NCBI GenBank assembly: GCA_937965735.1
Contig: CALCKU010000080.1
Span: 1-35,857, forward strand
From: an uncultured Caulobacterales bacterium
GTDB taxonomy: Bacteria; Pseudomonadota; Alphaproteobacteria; Caulobacterales; Maricaulaceae
Direction: 5' to 3'
Length of the DNA: 35,857 nucleotides
In this document: piece after piece, positions 26,418 through 35,857 of the stretch
How the letters are laid out: each line of letters opens with the position of its first letter
Position numbering within the stretch: the stretch's first letter is position 1
Notes under the pieces: model-generated
What the model was told of the DNA's origin: nothing
Databases searched by the model: none
Seen by the model: only the letters and a program-made list of their open reading frames with translations
Made by a program: the position numbers and the translations under genes

Positions 26418-27774
26418 GGGTTAAGCCCTCTACGCGCAAAGTTGGCGCAACCGTTGAGCCATCAAAGACCAGATCATTTGCGACCGTTAAACTGGGGAAG
26501 ACTTCAAGTAAATTGCCCGCAATGGTCACTTCGCTAACAGGAAACGTTGTTTGGCCGTTTTCAATACAATACCCTGCAACACCAACACTATAGTCGCCCG
26601 TATGGCTATTTAAGGACGGCCCAAACATTTCCGTTATCAACAGACCCTTACCTGTTTCCGCGATCAGAGCCTCTGGCGAAATTGTCCCTGCGGGAATATA
26701 GCTATTGGTTGAAGAGACGCTGGGCGGGGCGCCGATCCCGCGACTTGCATGTCCTGTGGTTTGCAGTTTTAATTGTTTCGCAGCGCTTGTATTGAGAAGC
26801 CATGTTGTTAAGACGCCGTTCTCAATTAAATGGTGGGATTTAACGCGTACACCTTCCCCGTCCCAAGGGCGAGAACCATGTCCACGCAAAATAGACGGAT
26901 CGTCAATAATATTGATTTTTGTATCAAAGATTTGTGTGCCCATTTTGTCTTTCAAAAAGGACATGCCGCGCGCAATGGCTTGGCCATTAATCGCCCCTAG
27001 AAAAGCCCCAATAAGCGAGCCAGAAACGCGGCGATCAAACAGGATGGGCAGTGTTCCCGATTGTAATTGTTTTGACCCCAACCGTGCAACGGCGCGTTGT
27101 CCAGCAAGCGTTCCGATTTCTTCAACCGCCCGTAGGTCAGAGAACCAGCGCGTGCCGTCATAATCATAGTCGCGTTCCATACCGTCGGCGTTTTCTGCAA
27201 TTGCAGACACGGAAAGCCCGTGGCGCGACGAACGCCAGCCATCGGCGAAACCCTCACTGGTCATAAAATATATACCAGATGTGGCCCAATTTGCATTGGC
27301 CCCTTCGGCCTGTAAAACCCCTTTAACCGCGCTTGCGGCCCGTTCGACCTCTATAGCCCGTATTTTCAGCTGTTCAGGCGTCATTATATGGGGATCAAAT
27401 AATTCCAAGCGCTTAGGCGTGGTTTCAAGGCGGGATTTCGCAGCGAGCCCACAATATGGATCTTCGGGTGCGAGCTTGGCCATGGCGACCGCGCGGTCAA
27501 CCAAAATATCCATAGAGCTTTCAGATAAATCGGAACTGGAAACGCAGGCTTGTCGATTGCCGATTAAAACCCGCAAGCCAATGTCGCGACCTTCGCTATT
27601 ATCAACATCCTCCAGCGCTCCGCCGCGGACCGTCATGGATAAAGAGCGCCCATGGGTGACGATTGCATCGGCGTGATTGGCCCCCTTGGCTTTGGCTTTC
27701 GCTAAAAGTGATTTTAAAACAGGCGAAAGCGTTGTGAGGTCAATTGGCGCGTCTATAGGTGTCGTATCAGCCAT
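26404..27774 (-). CDS. pmbA: PmbA/TldE (TldD/PmbA family) metalloprotease component
   Basis: VRGGALEDVDNSEGRDIGLRVLIGNRQACVSSSDLS; LLITEMFGPSLNSHTGDYSVGVAGYCIENGQTTFPVSEVTIAGNL, typical PmbA C-terminus. Confidence 0.93.
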   Translation of the reverse strand: MADTTPIDAPIDLTTLSPVLKSLLAKAKAKGANHADAIVTHGRSLSMTVRGGALEDVDNSEGRDIGLRVLIGNRQACVSSSDLSESSMDILVDRAVAMAKLAPEDPYCGLAAKSRLETTPKRLELFDPHIMTPEQLKIRAIEVERAASAVKGVLQAEGANANWATSGIYFMTSEGFADGWRSSRHGLSVSAIAENADGMERDYDYDGTRWFSDLRAVEEIGTLAGQRAVARLGSKQLQSGTLPILFDRRVSGSLIGAFLGAINGQAIARGMSFLKDKMGTQIFDTKINIIDDPSILRGHGSRPWDGEGVRVKSHHLIENGVLTTWLLNTSAAKQLKLQTTGHASRGIGAPPSVSSTNSYIPAGTISPEALIAETGKGLLITEMFGPSLNSHTGDYSVGVAGYCIENGQTTFPVSEVTIAGNLLEVFPSLTVANDLVFDGSTVAPTLRVEGLTLAGL

Positions 27775-27842
27775 TTCGGGTGTCCGATTATTAAATAAGT
27801 TAAAGGGCGTAATGCCTTAGGGGTTTATACTGCGGGGCGATC

Positions 27843-28238
27843 TTACCCAATGATAATTTTATAGAGCAGAACACCCGCCATACCGCAAAACGTTAATAAG
27901 GTCAGAATGGCACCCAATGTACGCCCTTTTCCAAGCGCTTCTTTTTGCGCCATACCATGCGCGTGAGCAAGGCGCCCGAGTGTAAATACGGTGCCGAAAA
28001 TATGTAAGATAATTGGTGATACGGATAACATGGCAAGGGCTATAAGGCCGATCAAAGCAAAAGGCGCTGTTTCTATAAAATTGCCATGGCTCCGCATACG
28101 GGCAAAGAGTGCGCTATCGCCGCCATCTCCTAAGCTGATATTTTGCGCGATACGTTTTTGACCGACCCGTAACATTAAGACGGGCAAAATCAGAAGATTT
28201 AAAGCAATATAAAGGGCTACGATTTCAAACAAAGTCAT
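27843..28238 (-). CDS. MAPEG family membrane protein
   Basis: 131 aa, four TM segments; RVGQKRIAQN...ARMRSHGNFIETAPFALIGL...GRLAHAHGM. Confidence 0.9.
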   Translation of the reverse strand: MTLFEIVALYIALNLLILPVLMLRVGQKRIAQNISLGDGGDSALFARMRSHGNFIETAPFALIGLIALAMLSVSPIILHIFGTVFTLGRLAHAHGMAQKEALGKGRTLGAILTLLTFCGMAGVLLYKIIIG

Positions 28239-28284
28239 ATGTTTATCCTTAAGTTTCTTTTGGGTTATCGAGTCGTTTGTAAAT

Positions 28285-29046
28285 CTAATCTGTGAGTGCA
28301 GGCATTTTTTGTGCTTTCAGCAAGGCGTCTATATGTATGTCGACAGGCTGTGCGCCTTGCACCGCAAATTGTCCATTATAAATAAATGTCGGCACGCCTG
28401 AAATGCCAAGACCTCGAAAATATTGAATTTCAGCTAAAACCGAATCGCAGTCTTCATCTGATTTAAGGCGTTTCACGAGGCCGGCTGCGTTCATGCCTGC
28501 GGCCAATCCAATACGGGCTAAAACATCTGGGTCGCCAATGTTTTCAAGCGTATCAAAAGTTGCTTTGAAAAGCGCGTCAGAGACGACGTCGCCGACGCCT
28601 TCACTTTGGGCCCATTTCAAAAGCCTGTGAGCTTTGAGTGTATTGGGACGGATTTTCATCGAATCAAATCGAAAATTAATACCAAGCTCTGGGGCCGATT
28701 TTTCTAACATTTCCCGCATGGCTTTGAATTGTGGGCTGGGATTGTCGCCGAATTTCTTCTGCATATAGGCTTTATAATCTGTGCCGTCTTCAGGAATATT
28801 GGCATCCAACATGTAAGGTCGCCAAGTCACATTGACGTTGTTTTTTATATTTACCGTGTTCTGGGGGGTATTGGCTGTCTGGTTTTGCAAAACCGCTTTT
28901 TGGAAATAGCGCGCGCCTAACCAACACCACGGGCAGATTATATCTGACACAACATCAACTTGTATTACGGGCATGGGCTTAGGGGATGTTTTTGTCTTCA
29001 TAAGGCTGTTTAGCGTGAATGCTACGGCTTGTCTGTAAAAATTCAA
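28285..29046 (-). CDS. DsbA family oxidoreductase (FrnE-like)
   Basis: VIQVDVVSDIICPWCWLGARYF (CPWC), GISGVPTFIYNGQFAVQGAQP (cis-Pro loop). True start may be MKTKTS or MPVIQV. Confidence 0.92.
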   Translation of the reverse strand: MNFYRQAVAFTLNSLMKTKTSPKPMPVIQVDVVSDIICPWCWLGARYFQKAVLQNQTANTPQNTVNIKNNVNVTWRPYMLDANIPEDGTDYKAYMQKKFGDNPSPQFKAMREMLEKSAPELGINFRFDSMKIRPNTLKAHRLLKWAQSEGVGDVVSDALFKATFDTLENIGDPDVLARIGLAAGMNAAGLVKRLKSDEDCDSVLAEIQYFRGLGISGVPTFIYNGQFAVQGAQPVDIHIDALLKAQKMPALTD

Positions 29047-29064
29047 TTTTGAAACAGAGTGTGC

Positions 29065-29598
29065 TTAGGGTTTTGGTGTGACATTCGCGACAGCACGTTT
29101 GAGGAATTTTAAAACGATTTCAAGGTCTGTACCTGTCATGCCGCGCGATAAACGTTCATTGAAATCCCGCAAAGCATCGGTCACGGTCTCGCGTAAAGCC
29201 CAGCCTTTATCCGTTAGGCAAACGGTCTTGGCGCGCCTGTCGGTTTTGCCTTGTTTGCGTTCAACCAATCCGCCTTTTTCCATACGGTCAATCAATCCGG
29301 TAATTGCGGAATTATTTCGGCCAACACCGTCAGACAGCTCGCTTAAACTACAATTATCATGGAAACCAAGATAGGTTAAAACCGCCGCTTGTGACGTACC
29401 TATACCGCAGACTGATTTTAGGTGAATATCTGCCGCATTTGAAATTTGTGCATGTGTGCGATCCAGTAAAAAGAAAAGGCGGCGATCAACGGGGCGAGCA
29501 ATAGCCATAAACATCCTAACCGAGTGTCCCACGCGGTCGTCGCGGTAGGCATTATAAGAATTTACGCTATAATATTCCGCATGTGAAGTGTTTGTCAA
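29065..29598 (-). CDS. MarR family transcriptional regulator
   Basis: CSLSELSDGVGRNNSAITGLIDRMEKGGLVERKQGKTDRRAKTVCLTDKGWAL winged-helix signature. Confidence 0.92.
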   Translation of the reverse strand: MTNTSHAEYYSVNSYNAYRDDRVGHSVRMFMAIARPVDRRLFFLLDRTHAQISNAADIHLKSVCGIGTSQAAVLTYLGFHDNCSLSELSDGVGRNNSAITGLIDRMEKGGLVERKQGKTDRRAKTVCLTDKGWALRETVTDALRDFNERLSRGMTGTDLEIVLKFLKRAVANVTPKP

Positions 29599-29670
29599 AG
29601 TGGTGCAAGGTCGCGCAGTGTCAAACGGATTGTCTTTATATCCTCTATAAAACAGGATAATGCGTTTAAA

Positions 29671-30123
29671 TTAGGGATCCAAAGTGTCTATACCCTGTCG
29701 CGCGAGTGCATCCGCACGCTCGTTTCCGTCTACACCCGTATGGCCTTTGACCCATTTCCACTCTACATTCAGGGTTGAATTGATCGCGTCGAGCTCTTTC
29801 CAGAGGTCGGCATTGATAACGGGTTTTTTATCGGATTTTTTCCATCCGCGTTTTTTCCACCCTTTTACCCATTCTGTTATACCTTTCAGGACATAGGTAC
29901 TATCAGTCCAAAGCGTAATGGTTTGGGTATAGCCTGGTTTGACGGCTTGAAGCGCTTTGATCGCCGCCATAAGTTCCATCCGGTTATTGGTCGTATTCGC
30001 TTCGCCGCCGTAAAGCTCTTTTTCTTTTGCGCCAAATTGCATCAGCGCGCCCCAGCCACCTGGCCCTGGATTCCCAGAACAAGCGCCGTCTGTATAGATA
30101 ATCAGAGCGTTTGGGGTTTGCAT
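29671..30123 (-). CDS. rnhA: Ribonuclease HI
   Basis: [76 protein letters not shown]. Confidence 0.97.
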   Translation of the reverse strand: MQTPNALIIYTDGACSGNPGPGGWGALMQFGAKEKELYGGEANTTNNRMELMAAIKALQAVKPGYTQTITLWTDSTYVLKGITEWVKGWKKRGWKKSDKKPVINADLWKELDAINSTLNVEWKWVKGHTGVDGNERADALARQGIDTLDP

Positions 30124-31146
30124 TTAGGGATTTGCCTTATCCGTATGGGTTTCGCGTAAAAGACGGGGCAGCCGAAAAATTACTTTTTCTTTTGTCACTT
30201 CGACTTCTTCCACTTGAATTTCGTAGCGTGAGCGCAAGGCGGCAATTACGCCGTCCGTTAAATATTCAGGCGCACTTGCACCGGCCGAGAGGCCAATAAT
30301 TTTGGCTTTATCAATTGCGTCCCAATCCAGATTGTCAGCGGATGAAATTAAAGTCGAATGGGCAACCCCCGCTTTCGCGCCCACTTCAACAAGGCGCTTT
30401 GAGTTCGATGATGTTTTAGAGCCGATCACAAGCAACATATCGCACCGTTGAGCAATGGCTTTGACCGCTTGTTGTCGGTTCGTTGTCGCGTAACAAATAT
30501 CTTCTTTATATGGCAAAACAATATCGGGGAACCGTGATTTTAAAATTGCAATTAGGTCAGATGTGTCATCAACGGATAAGGTGGTTTGGGTTACAAGCGC
30601 GAGGCCTTGACTGTCTTTGCGGGTGAATGTCATTGCGTCTTCTTCGGTTTCAATCAAAGAAATCGCGCCGTCTTCAAGTTGACCCATCGTGCCGATCACT
30701 TCAGGATGGCCGACATGACCGATCAGTAAAATATGGTGCCCGTCACGGTAATGTTTTTCGGCCTCGACATGGACTTTGGAGACAAGGGGGCAAGTGGCAT
30801 CTAAAAAGGTTAGTGATCGCGCTTGCGCGGCTTTGGGAACGGATTTCGGTACGCCGTGCGCCGAAAAAACAACAGGCCTATCATCTGGGCATTCATCCAG
30901 TTCCTCGACAAAAATCGCGCCAAGTTTCGTCAGGCGTTCGACGACATGACGATTATGCACAATCTCATGGCGGACATAAACGGGCGCGCCGAATTTAGAA
31001 ATAGATTGCTCTACAATCTGGATGGCCCGGTCAACACCCGCGCAAAACCCTCTTGGGGCGGCGAGAAGGATTTCCTTTTTTGCGCGCTCTGATGATGGGT
31101 TTATGGGGGCGGACGCGGCATTTTCGGAGAGTGTGGACACTGACAT
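30124..31146 (-). CDS. ispH: 4-hydroxy-3-methylbut-2-enyl diphosphate reductase
   Basis: [85 protein letters not shown] immediately abuts the rnhA ATG. Start set at MSVSTLSEN (track extends to 31197). Confidence 0.97.
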   Translation of the reverse strand: MSVSTLSENAASAPINPSSERAKKEILLAAPRGFCAGVDRAIQIVEQSISKFGAPVYVRHEIVHNRHVVERLTKLGAIFVEELDECPDDRPVVFSAHGVPKSVPKAAQARSLTFLDATCPLVSKVHVEAEKHYRDGHHILLIGHVGHPEVIGTMGQLEDGAISLIETEEDAMTFTRKDSQGLALVTQTTLSVDDTSDLIAILKSRFPDIVLPYKEDICYATTNRQQAVKAIAQRCDMLLVIGSKTSSNSKRLVEVGAKAGVAHSTLISSADNLDWDAIDKAKIIGLSAGASAPEYLTDGVIAALRSRYEIQVEEVEVTKEKVIFRLPRLLRETHTDKANP

Positions 31147-31288
31147 TAAATTTTCCTTAGGCGCATAGCAGACATTGCAGGACGGTGTGAAACCCATTAC
31201 ACGGATTAAAATAATATATAGCAGACAAGGCTAGGCGGCGCCATAGGCGTGCGCGGGTGTAGGCGAAGAATTTTAGGAAGTTTCCGAC

Positions 31289-31921
31289 ATGACCATTTTG
31301 AATGAAATTATAAAGCTTCAAAAAAGTAAGCCTTTGAAAACCTCTCTTATGGGGCTCCTTGTTTTCGGGGGGAGTGTTCTGGGGTTGTCGGCTTGCGGAA
31401 CCACGGCGGATGTGTTGCAGATTGGTGACGCGGCGACCAAGGTCAATTCTGGGCCGTGTCCGCGCGCTTTTGCGATTTACGATGCGGCGCGCATTGTTGA
31501 TTTTGGCGGCGGTGCTGAACAATTTTCGAATATAAGATTTACGGGTGAAATCGAGAAAGTTCGCAGCTTATGTCGTTATTACGAAACTGAACCGATTGAA
31601 GGTGATTTGACAATTGAAATGTCTTTGGGACGCGGCCCTGCGGCGACGCAAGACACCGCCACTTATGAATATTTCGTGGCGGTCACCCGCAAAAATATTG
31701 ACGTGATTAACAAAGAAGTCTTTCCGCTCTCTGTGACATTTCCAGCGGGTGCTGACCGTGTTCGGGTTACGGAGACGATTGAAAAGATTGTCATTCCGCG
31801 TGGAAACGAAACGACATCGGGTGAGAACTTTGAAATTATTGTTGGGTTCGTTGTGACGCCAGCCCAACGCACATTTAATGCGGAAGGGAAGCGGTTCCGC
31901 GTATCGGCGGGACAAAGGTAA
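31289..31921 (+). CDS. Predicted lipoprotein, uncharacterised
   Basis: Signal peptide with lipobox LGLSAC|G; followed at 9 nt by argS. Confidence 0.78.
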   Translation: MTILNEIIKLQKSKPLKTSLMGLLVFGGSVLGLSACGTTADVLQIGDAATKVNSGPCPRAFAIYDAARIVDFGGGAEQFSNIRFTGEIEKVRSLCRYYETEPIEGDLTIEMSLGRGPAATQDTATYEYFVAVTRKNIDVINKEVFPLSVTFPAGADRVRVTETIEKIVIPRGNETTSGENFEIIVGFVVTPAQRTFNAEGKRFRVSAGQR

Positions 31922-31929
31922 CTCGCCCT

Positions 31930-33708
31930 ATGTCAACACTGCTTGAGACTTTAGAAATCGCTTTTAGCGAGGCTTTCGAGGCTTTGGGGTTTCCCAAGGC
32001 TTGCGGGACTGTGCGTGAATCCGATCGCCCTGATCTCGCCCCGTTTCAATGTAATGGCGCCATGATGGCGGCGGGCATCTTGAAAAAGAAGGGCGAGACG
32101 CCCAACCCCCGCAATATTGCGAGCCAAGTCGTCGCGGCTGTGCAGGGGCATCCTGCTGTGGCTACGCTTGAGATTGCAGGGCCAGGCTTTATCAATATTA
32201 CACCCACCCTTAGCGAAGTTTCAGACCGTGCCAATGGGATTGCAGGGGATATTAAAACAGGTGCGACAACACATATTTCGCAAAAAATCATCATTGATTA
32301 CGGCGGTGCAAATGTCGCCAAACCTATGCATGTCGGACATTTACGCTCTGCCGTTATCGGGGAGTGTCTTAAGCGCCTTTTGCGGTTTCAAGGTCATAGC
32401 GTTATTGGGGATGTTCACCTCGGCGATTGGGGGCTTCAAATGGGGCATTTGATTACTGAGCTTGAAGATGAGCAACCTGGTCTCCCTTATTTTGATGTCA
32501 GTAAAACGGAGGGGTTTCCTAAAAAATCACCTGTGACGATGGAGGATTTGGCCCGTCTTTATCCCAATGCCAGTCATAAGGCCAAAACGGATCCGCAGCG
32601 TATGACCCGCTCTCGCGAAGCGACAGCGGAATTGCAACAAGGCCGCGCAGGCTACCGTGCTTTGCTTGAACATTTTATCACAGTCTCCATTGCGGCGCTG
32701 AAACAAGGATACGGCGCCATGGGCGTTGAATTTGATTTATGGAAGGGCGAGGCCGCGGTTGATGCGCTTATACCCGACATGATCCAAGGGTTTAAAGATC
32801 AAGGGATTGCCGAGGAAAGTGACGGGGCGTTGATTATTCGCGTCGCCCGCGAGGATGACAAGGCCGAAATACCGCCTGTAATGTTGCTCGCACGATCTGG
32901 CGCGGTTCTGTATCACACAACAGATCTTGCGACTTTGGTCGATCGCAAAGCCGAAATTGATCCTGACAAGATTTTATATGTTGTTGACCAACGTCAAGCC
33001 TTACATTTTACACAAGTCTTCCGCGCGGCGGTCAAAGCGGGTTGGTATGATGAAGATCAAATGGAGCATTTAGGCTTTGGCACCATGAACGGGAAAGACG
33101 GTAAGCCGTTTAAAACCCGTGACGGCGGTGTGTTGCGCCTTGATGATCTCTTGGATTTGATGACGGATTCTGCCAATACACGTTTGATCGAGGCGGGGAT
33201 TGGGCAGGACTTTGATGAGACAGAACGCATGGACATTGCGCGTAAAGTCGGTATTGCGGCTCTAAAATTTGCAGATCTACAAAACCAACGGACAACGAAT
33301 TATATCTTTGAGCCGGAACGCTTTACCGCTTTTGAGGGGAAGACGGGGCCCTATCTTTTATATGCCACTGTTCGGATTAAATCGATTTTACGAAAAGCCA
33401 AGTCTTTGAATGTCGAAGCTGGGCCGATTACAATATCTGAACCCGCAGAAACACAACTCGTCTTAGCACTTGATGCTTTTGACCGTGCCTTGACCTTGGC
33501 AAGTACAAAATATGCGCCCCATATTCTATGCGAACATATTTTCCGTGTGGCTCAAAACTTCTCGCGCTTTTACACAGATTGTCCAATCTTAGTGGACGGT
33601 ACAAACCCGGCGCTGAAGGCGTCACGCCTAAACCTTGCCCAGACGACCTTACGGCAATTAGAACACGGGTTACAGATTTTGGGTATTGAAACGCCAGACC
33701 GCATGTAG
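31930..33708 (+). CDS. argS: Arginyl-tRNA synthetase
   Basis: IIDYGGANVAKPMHVGHLRSAVIGECLKRLLRFQGHSVIGDVHLGDWGLQMG (HIGH-type motif); YVVDQRQALHFTQVF; C-terminal anticodon-binding domain. Confidence 0.97.
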   Translation: MSTLLETLEIAFSEAFEALGFPKACGTVRESDRPDLAPFQCNGAMMAAGILKKKGETPNPRNIASQVVAAVQGHPAVATLEIAGPGFINITPTLSEVSDRANGIAGDIKTGATTHISQKIIIDYGGANVAKPMHVGHLRSAVIGECLKRLLRFQGHSVIGDVHLGDWGLQMGHLITELEDEQPGLPYFDVSKTEGFPKKSPVTMEDLARLYPNASHKAKTDPQRMTRSREATAELQQGRAGYRALLEHFITVSIAALKQGYGAMGVEFDLWKGEAAVDALIPDMIQGFKDQGIAEESDGALIIRVAREDDKAEIPPVMLLARSGAVLYHTTDLATLVDRKAEIDPDKILYVVDQRQALHFTQVFRAAVKAGWYDEDQMEHLGFGTMNGKDGKPFKTRDGGVLRLDDLLDLMTDSANTRLIEAGIGQDFDETERMDIARKVGIAALKFADLQNQRTTNYIFEPERFTAFEGKTGPYLLYATVRIKSILRKAKSLNVEAGPITISEPAETQLVLALDAFDRALTLASTKYAPHILCEHIFRVAQNFSRFYTDCPILVDGTNPALKASRLNLAQTTLRQLEHGLQILGIETPDRM

Positions 33709-33797
33709 AGATCGGCTCATTGGTCGTGATAGAGGGATAAGGCGCAAAGCTAAAAAGCCGCATCTAAATCGGCCTAGCTAGAAACGCCGATATAAAA

Positions 33798-33825
33798 ATG
33801 TTTATGTAAAAACGTTCATGTAAAA
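33798..33825. repeat. 14-bp tandem repeat x2 directly abutting the argS terminator
   Basis: atgtttatgtaaaa / acgttcatgtaaaa. Confidence 0.65.
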
Positions 33826-33851
33826 AGGCTCTGTTGTGAAACGGAGCCTTT
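33824..33851 (+). terminator. Terminator-like hairpin downstream of argS
   Basis: aaaggctctgtt-gtga-aacggagccttt, 12-bp stem with one G-T pair. Confidence 0.85.
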
Positions 33852-33936
33852 CTAAGAGTGTTGCGTTAACAGTGTTGAGAGCGTGTATTTTCTGCTATGA
33901 AAATAGCCACTTATGGTAAGCGGCTTATTATGGTGT

Positions 33937-34245
33937 TTATTCGTTTAGGGCTTGTTGCAAATTATGTAATTCAGCCTGTAGCGGTGTCATAGGTTGACCA
34001 GGTTGGGGGGCAGCCGCCTTTTGCGCGGGTGCATATTCACGTTGCGGGGCCACAGGGGCTGCTGCCGCGGCTTGTCGTGTGTTGATATGGCGTTGTCCGC
34101 TTGTGGCTTGCAAGCATTCCGCATACATGTCCAAAATAGCGTCTTTATTGTTTTCGCCCCAAATGCCGACACCTTTGAGCTTTGAGAGGATGTCGAATGC
34201 GACTTCCTCTTTTGATTTACCGGATGATGATGCGTTATCTGACAT
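33937..34245 (-). CDS. Small uncharacterised protein with Ala/Pro/Gln-rich linker
   Basis: 102 aa; MSDNASSSGKSKEEVAFDILSKLKGVGIWGENNKDAILDMYAECLQATSGQ...LQAELHNLQQALNE. Confidence 0.6.
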   Translation of the reverse strand: MSDNASSSGKSKEEVAFDILSKLKGVGIWGENNKDAILDMYAECLQATSGQRHINTRQAAAAAPVAPQREYAPAQKAAAPQPGQPMTPLQAELHNLQQALNE

Positions 34246-34536
34246 AACTTTACCTATAACTATAATTTAAATTTAAGTTACCCATACAAGATTTGGGTTA
34301 ACAGAGTGATGAAAGGTCAAAGTTTTTTAAAAATAAGTTCAAAGGCTATTCAACGCACATCCAGAGTTTAATCTATTCTTCGAATCAGGGTTCCAATCTG
34401 CGTTCAATTGAGCGCTTAAGAGAGTCCAAATGCCTAAAACATTAAATTCTGAACGGAATTATTTCCTAGGGTTTATCGAAAGCGAATTGACAAGATTTTA
34501 TTCTTCGCGCATAAATTTATCGAATAGGCTTTAAAT

Positions 34537-34723
34537 GGGAGAGTGTCAGCTATCTGACCGCCGAAGACGCAACCGCCCCGGAAACGCTCAGGCAAAGAGG
34601 ACCGTTTAAAGTTTAATATGCTGGAAAGCGGACGATTTGGTGAAACGTCCCGCCGAAGGAGTAAGCGTAGCGTCCCCCTGTTTGGCGCGCGTCAATCTCT
34701 CAGGCCCATGAGGACAGCAGGTG
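34537..34723 (+). promoter_or_regulatory. Tandem glycine riboswitch (two aptamers) upstream of gcvT
   Basis: Aptamer 1: gggagagtgtc...ccgccgaagacgcaaccgccccggaaacgctcaggcaaagaggaccg. Aptamer 2: gctggaaagcgg...cccgccgaaggagtaagcg...aatctctcaggcccatgaggacagc. Matches glycine riboswitch conserved cores. Confidence 0.93.
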
Positions 34724-34757
34724 GCACAGGACTGCGATTTAACGCAGATATGTGCGT

Positions 34758-35857
34758 ATGACAGATACTAAAAATTTAAAGCAAACCGCTTTACATGCTC
34801 TGCACATAGAGCACGGTGCGAAAATGGTGCCCTTTGCAGGATATGACATGCCTGTGCAATATCCGATGGGGGTGTTGAAAGAACATATGCACACGCGCGA
34901 AAAATGCGGCCTGTTTGATGTGTCGCATATGGGGCAATGCTTTATCATGGCGGATGATAAAAAGTTCGAAACAGCCGCTATCGCGCTCGAAGCGCTCGTA
35001 CCCGCTGATATTCAAAGTCTTGAGCCGGGTCAGCAAAGATATTCGCAATTCCTCAATGCCAAGGGCGGTATTTTAGATGATTTGATGATTTCCCGCCTTG
35101 GTATGAAGGGCTATGAGCATGCGCTCTACCTTGTCGTCAATGCTGGGTGCAAAGACGCGGATTTCAAGCATTTGCAAAAGAAACTGCCTGACGGCGTAAA
35201 CGTAATGATTAAGGACGACACGCTCTCTTTAATCGCGCTGCAAGGCCCGCGTGCCGCGCAAGTCCTCGGGTGTTTTCACCCAGATGTTGAAGACCTTATT
35301 TTTATGACCAGTACAGACCTTGAATTATCGGGGACGTTGTCGGAACCCGTTTGGGCGCATGTGTCTCGTTCGGGTTATACGGGCGAAGACGGTTATGAAA
35401 TCTCGGCGAAACACGCCGATATGGTGCGCCTCGTGACCGAACTTTTGAAATATGATGATGTTGAACCGATTGGCCTCGGCGCGCGGGATAGTCTGCGCCT
35501 AGAGGCTGGGCTTTGTCTTTACGGCCACGATATTGATACAAGCACATCCCCAATTGAAGCGGGTTTGATTTGGTCAATTCAAAAAAATCGCCGTGCAGAT
35601 GCTAAATATCAAGGTGCAAAGCGCGTGCAAACCGATATTAAAAACGGCGTCACACGAAAGCTTGTCGGCATCTTACCAGAAGGCAAAGCGCCCGCCCGTG
35701 AGCATACCGAAATTCAAGATTCCGCGGGCAATCAAATCGGCGAGATCACAAGTGGCGGATTTGGCCCGACAGTCGGGGGCCCAATTGCGATGGGGTATGT
35801 GTCCAAAGACATGTCAAAAGCGGGAACAGAGTTACAGCTTATCGTTCGGGGTAAACC
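34758..35857 (+). CDS. gcvT: Glycine cleavage system T protein (aminomethyltransferase), 3' end outside window
   Basis: MTDTKNLKQTALHALHIEHGAKMVPFAGYDMPVQYPMGVLKEHMHTREKCGLFDVSHMGQ...; open to window end; downstream of the glycine riboswitch. Confidence 0.96.
   Translation, partial: MTDTKNLKQTALHALHIEHGAKMVPFAGYDMPVQYPMGVLKEHMHTREKCGLFDVSHMGQCFIMADDKKFETAAIALEALVPADIQSLEPGQQRYSQFLNAKGGILDDLMISRLGMKGYEHALYLVVNAGCKDADFKHLQKKLPDGVNVMIKDDTLSLIALQGPRAAQVLGCFHPDVEDLIFMTSTDLELSGTLSEPVWAHVSRSGYTGEDGYEISAKHADMVRLVTELLKYDDVEPIGLGARDSLRLEAGLCLYGHDIDTSTSPIEAGLIWSIQKNRRADAKYQGAKRVQTDIKNGVTRKLVGILPEGKAPAREHTEIQDSAGNQIGEITSGGFGPTVGGPIAMGYVSKDMSKAGTELQLIVRGK

Overview
This 35.9 kb chromosomal window comes from an alphaproteobacterium; the family-level assignment is inferred from gene content and neighbourhood. 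Most of it is core metabolism and housekeeping: gltB (partial)/gltD, uppP, NDUFA9-like, LMW-PTP, sirtuin, Y-family polymerase, ffh-rpsP, an MsbA-like ABC exporter, a CysQ-like phosphatase, PmbA/TldE, rnhA, ispH, argS, and a tandem glycine riboswitch ahead of gcvT (partial). The most interesting accessory segment is 11.0-15.7 kb. It holds (i) a beta-helix-like repeat/membrane protein translationally coupled to a sirtuin, and (ii) five small orphan genes, one DUF4259-like, resembling a polyimmunity array. Two genes of that array show coding-like sequence interrupted by in-frame stops. Other notable signals are a textbook alphaproteobacterial LexA box (GTTC-N7-GTTC) at the Y-family polymerase, a CysQ-DUF4170 fusion, a lipobox-bearing predicted SAM methyltransferase, an 18-bp/hexapeptide repeat in a serine hydrolase, a GFA gene wedged between gltD and gltB, and several degenerate 14-16 bp tandem repeats in intergenic regions. 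No tRNA, rRNA, CRISPR array, transposase or integrase was recognised. All family assignments are from reading the sequence; no searches were run.
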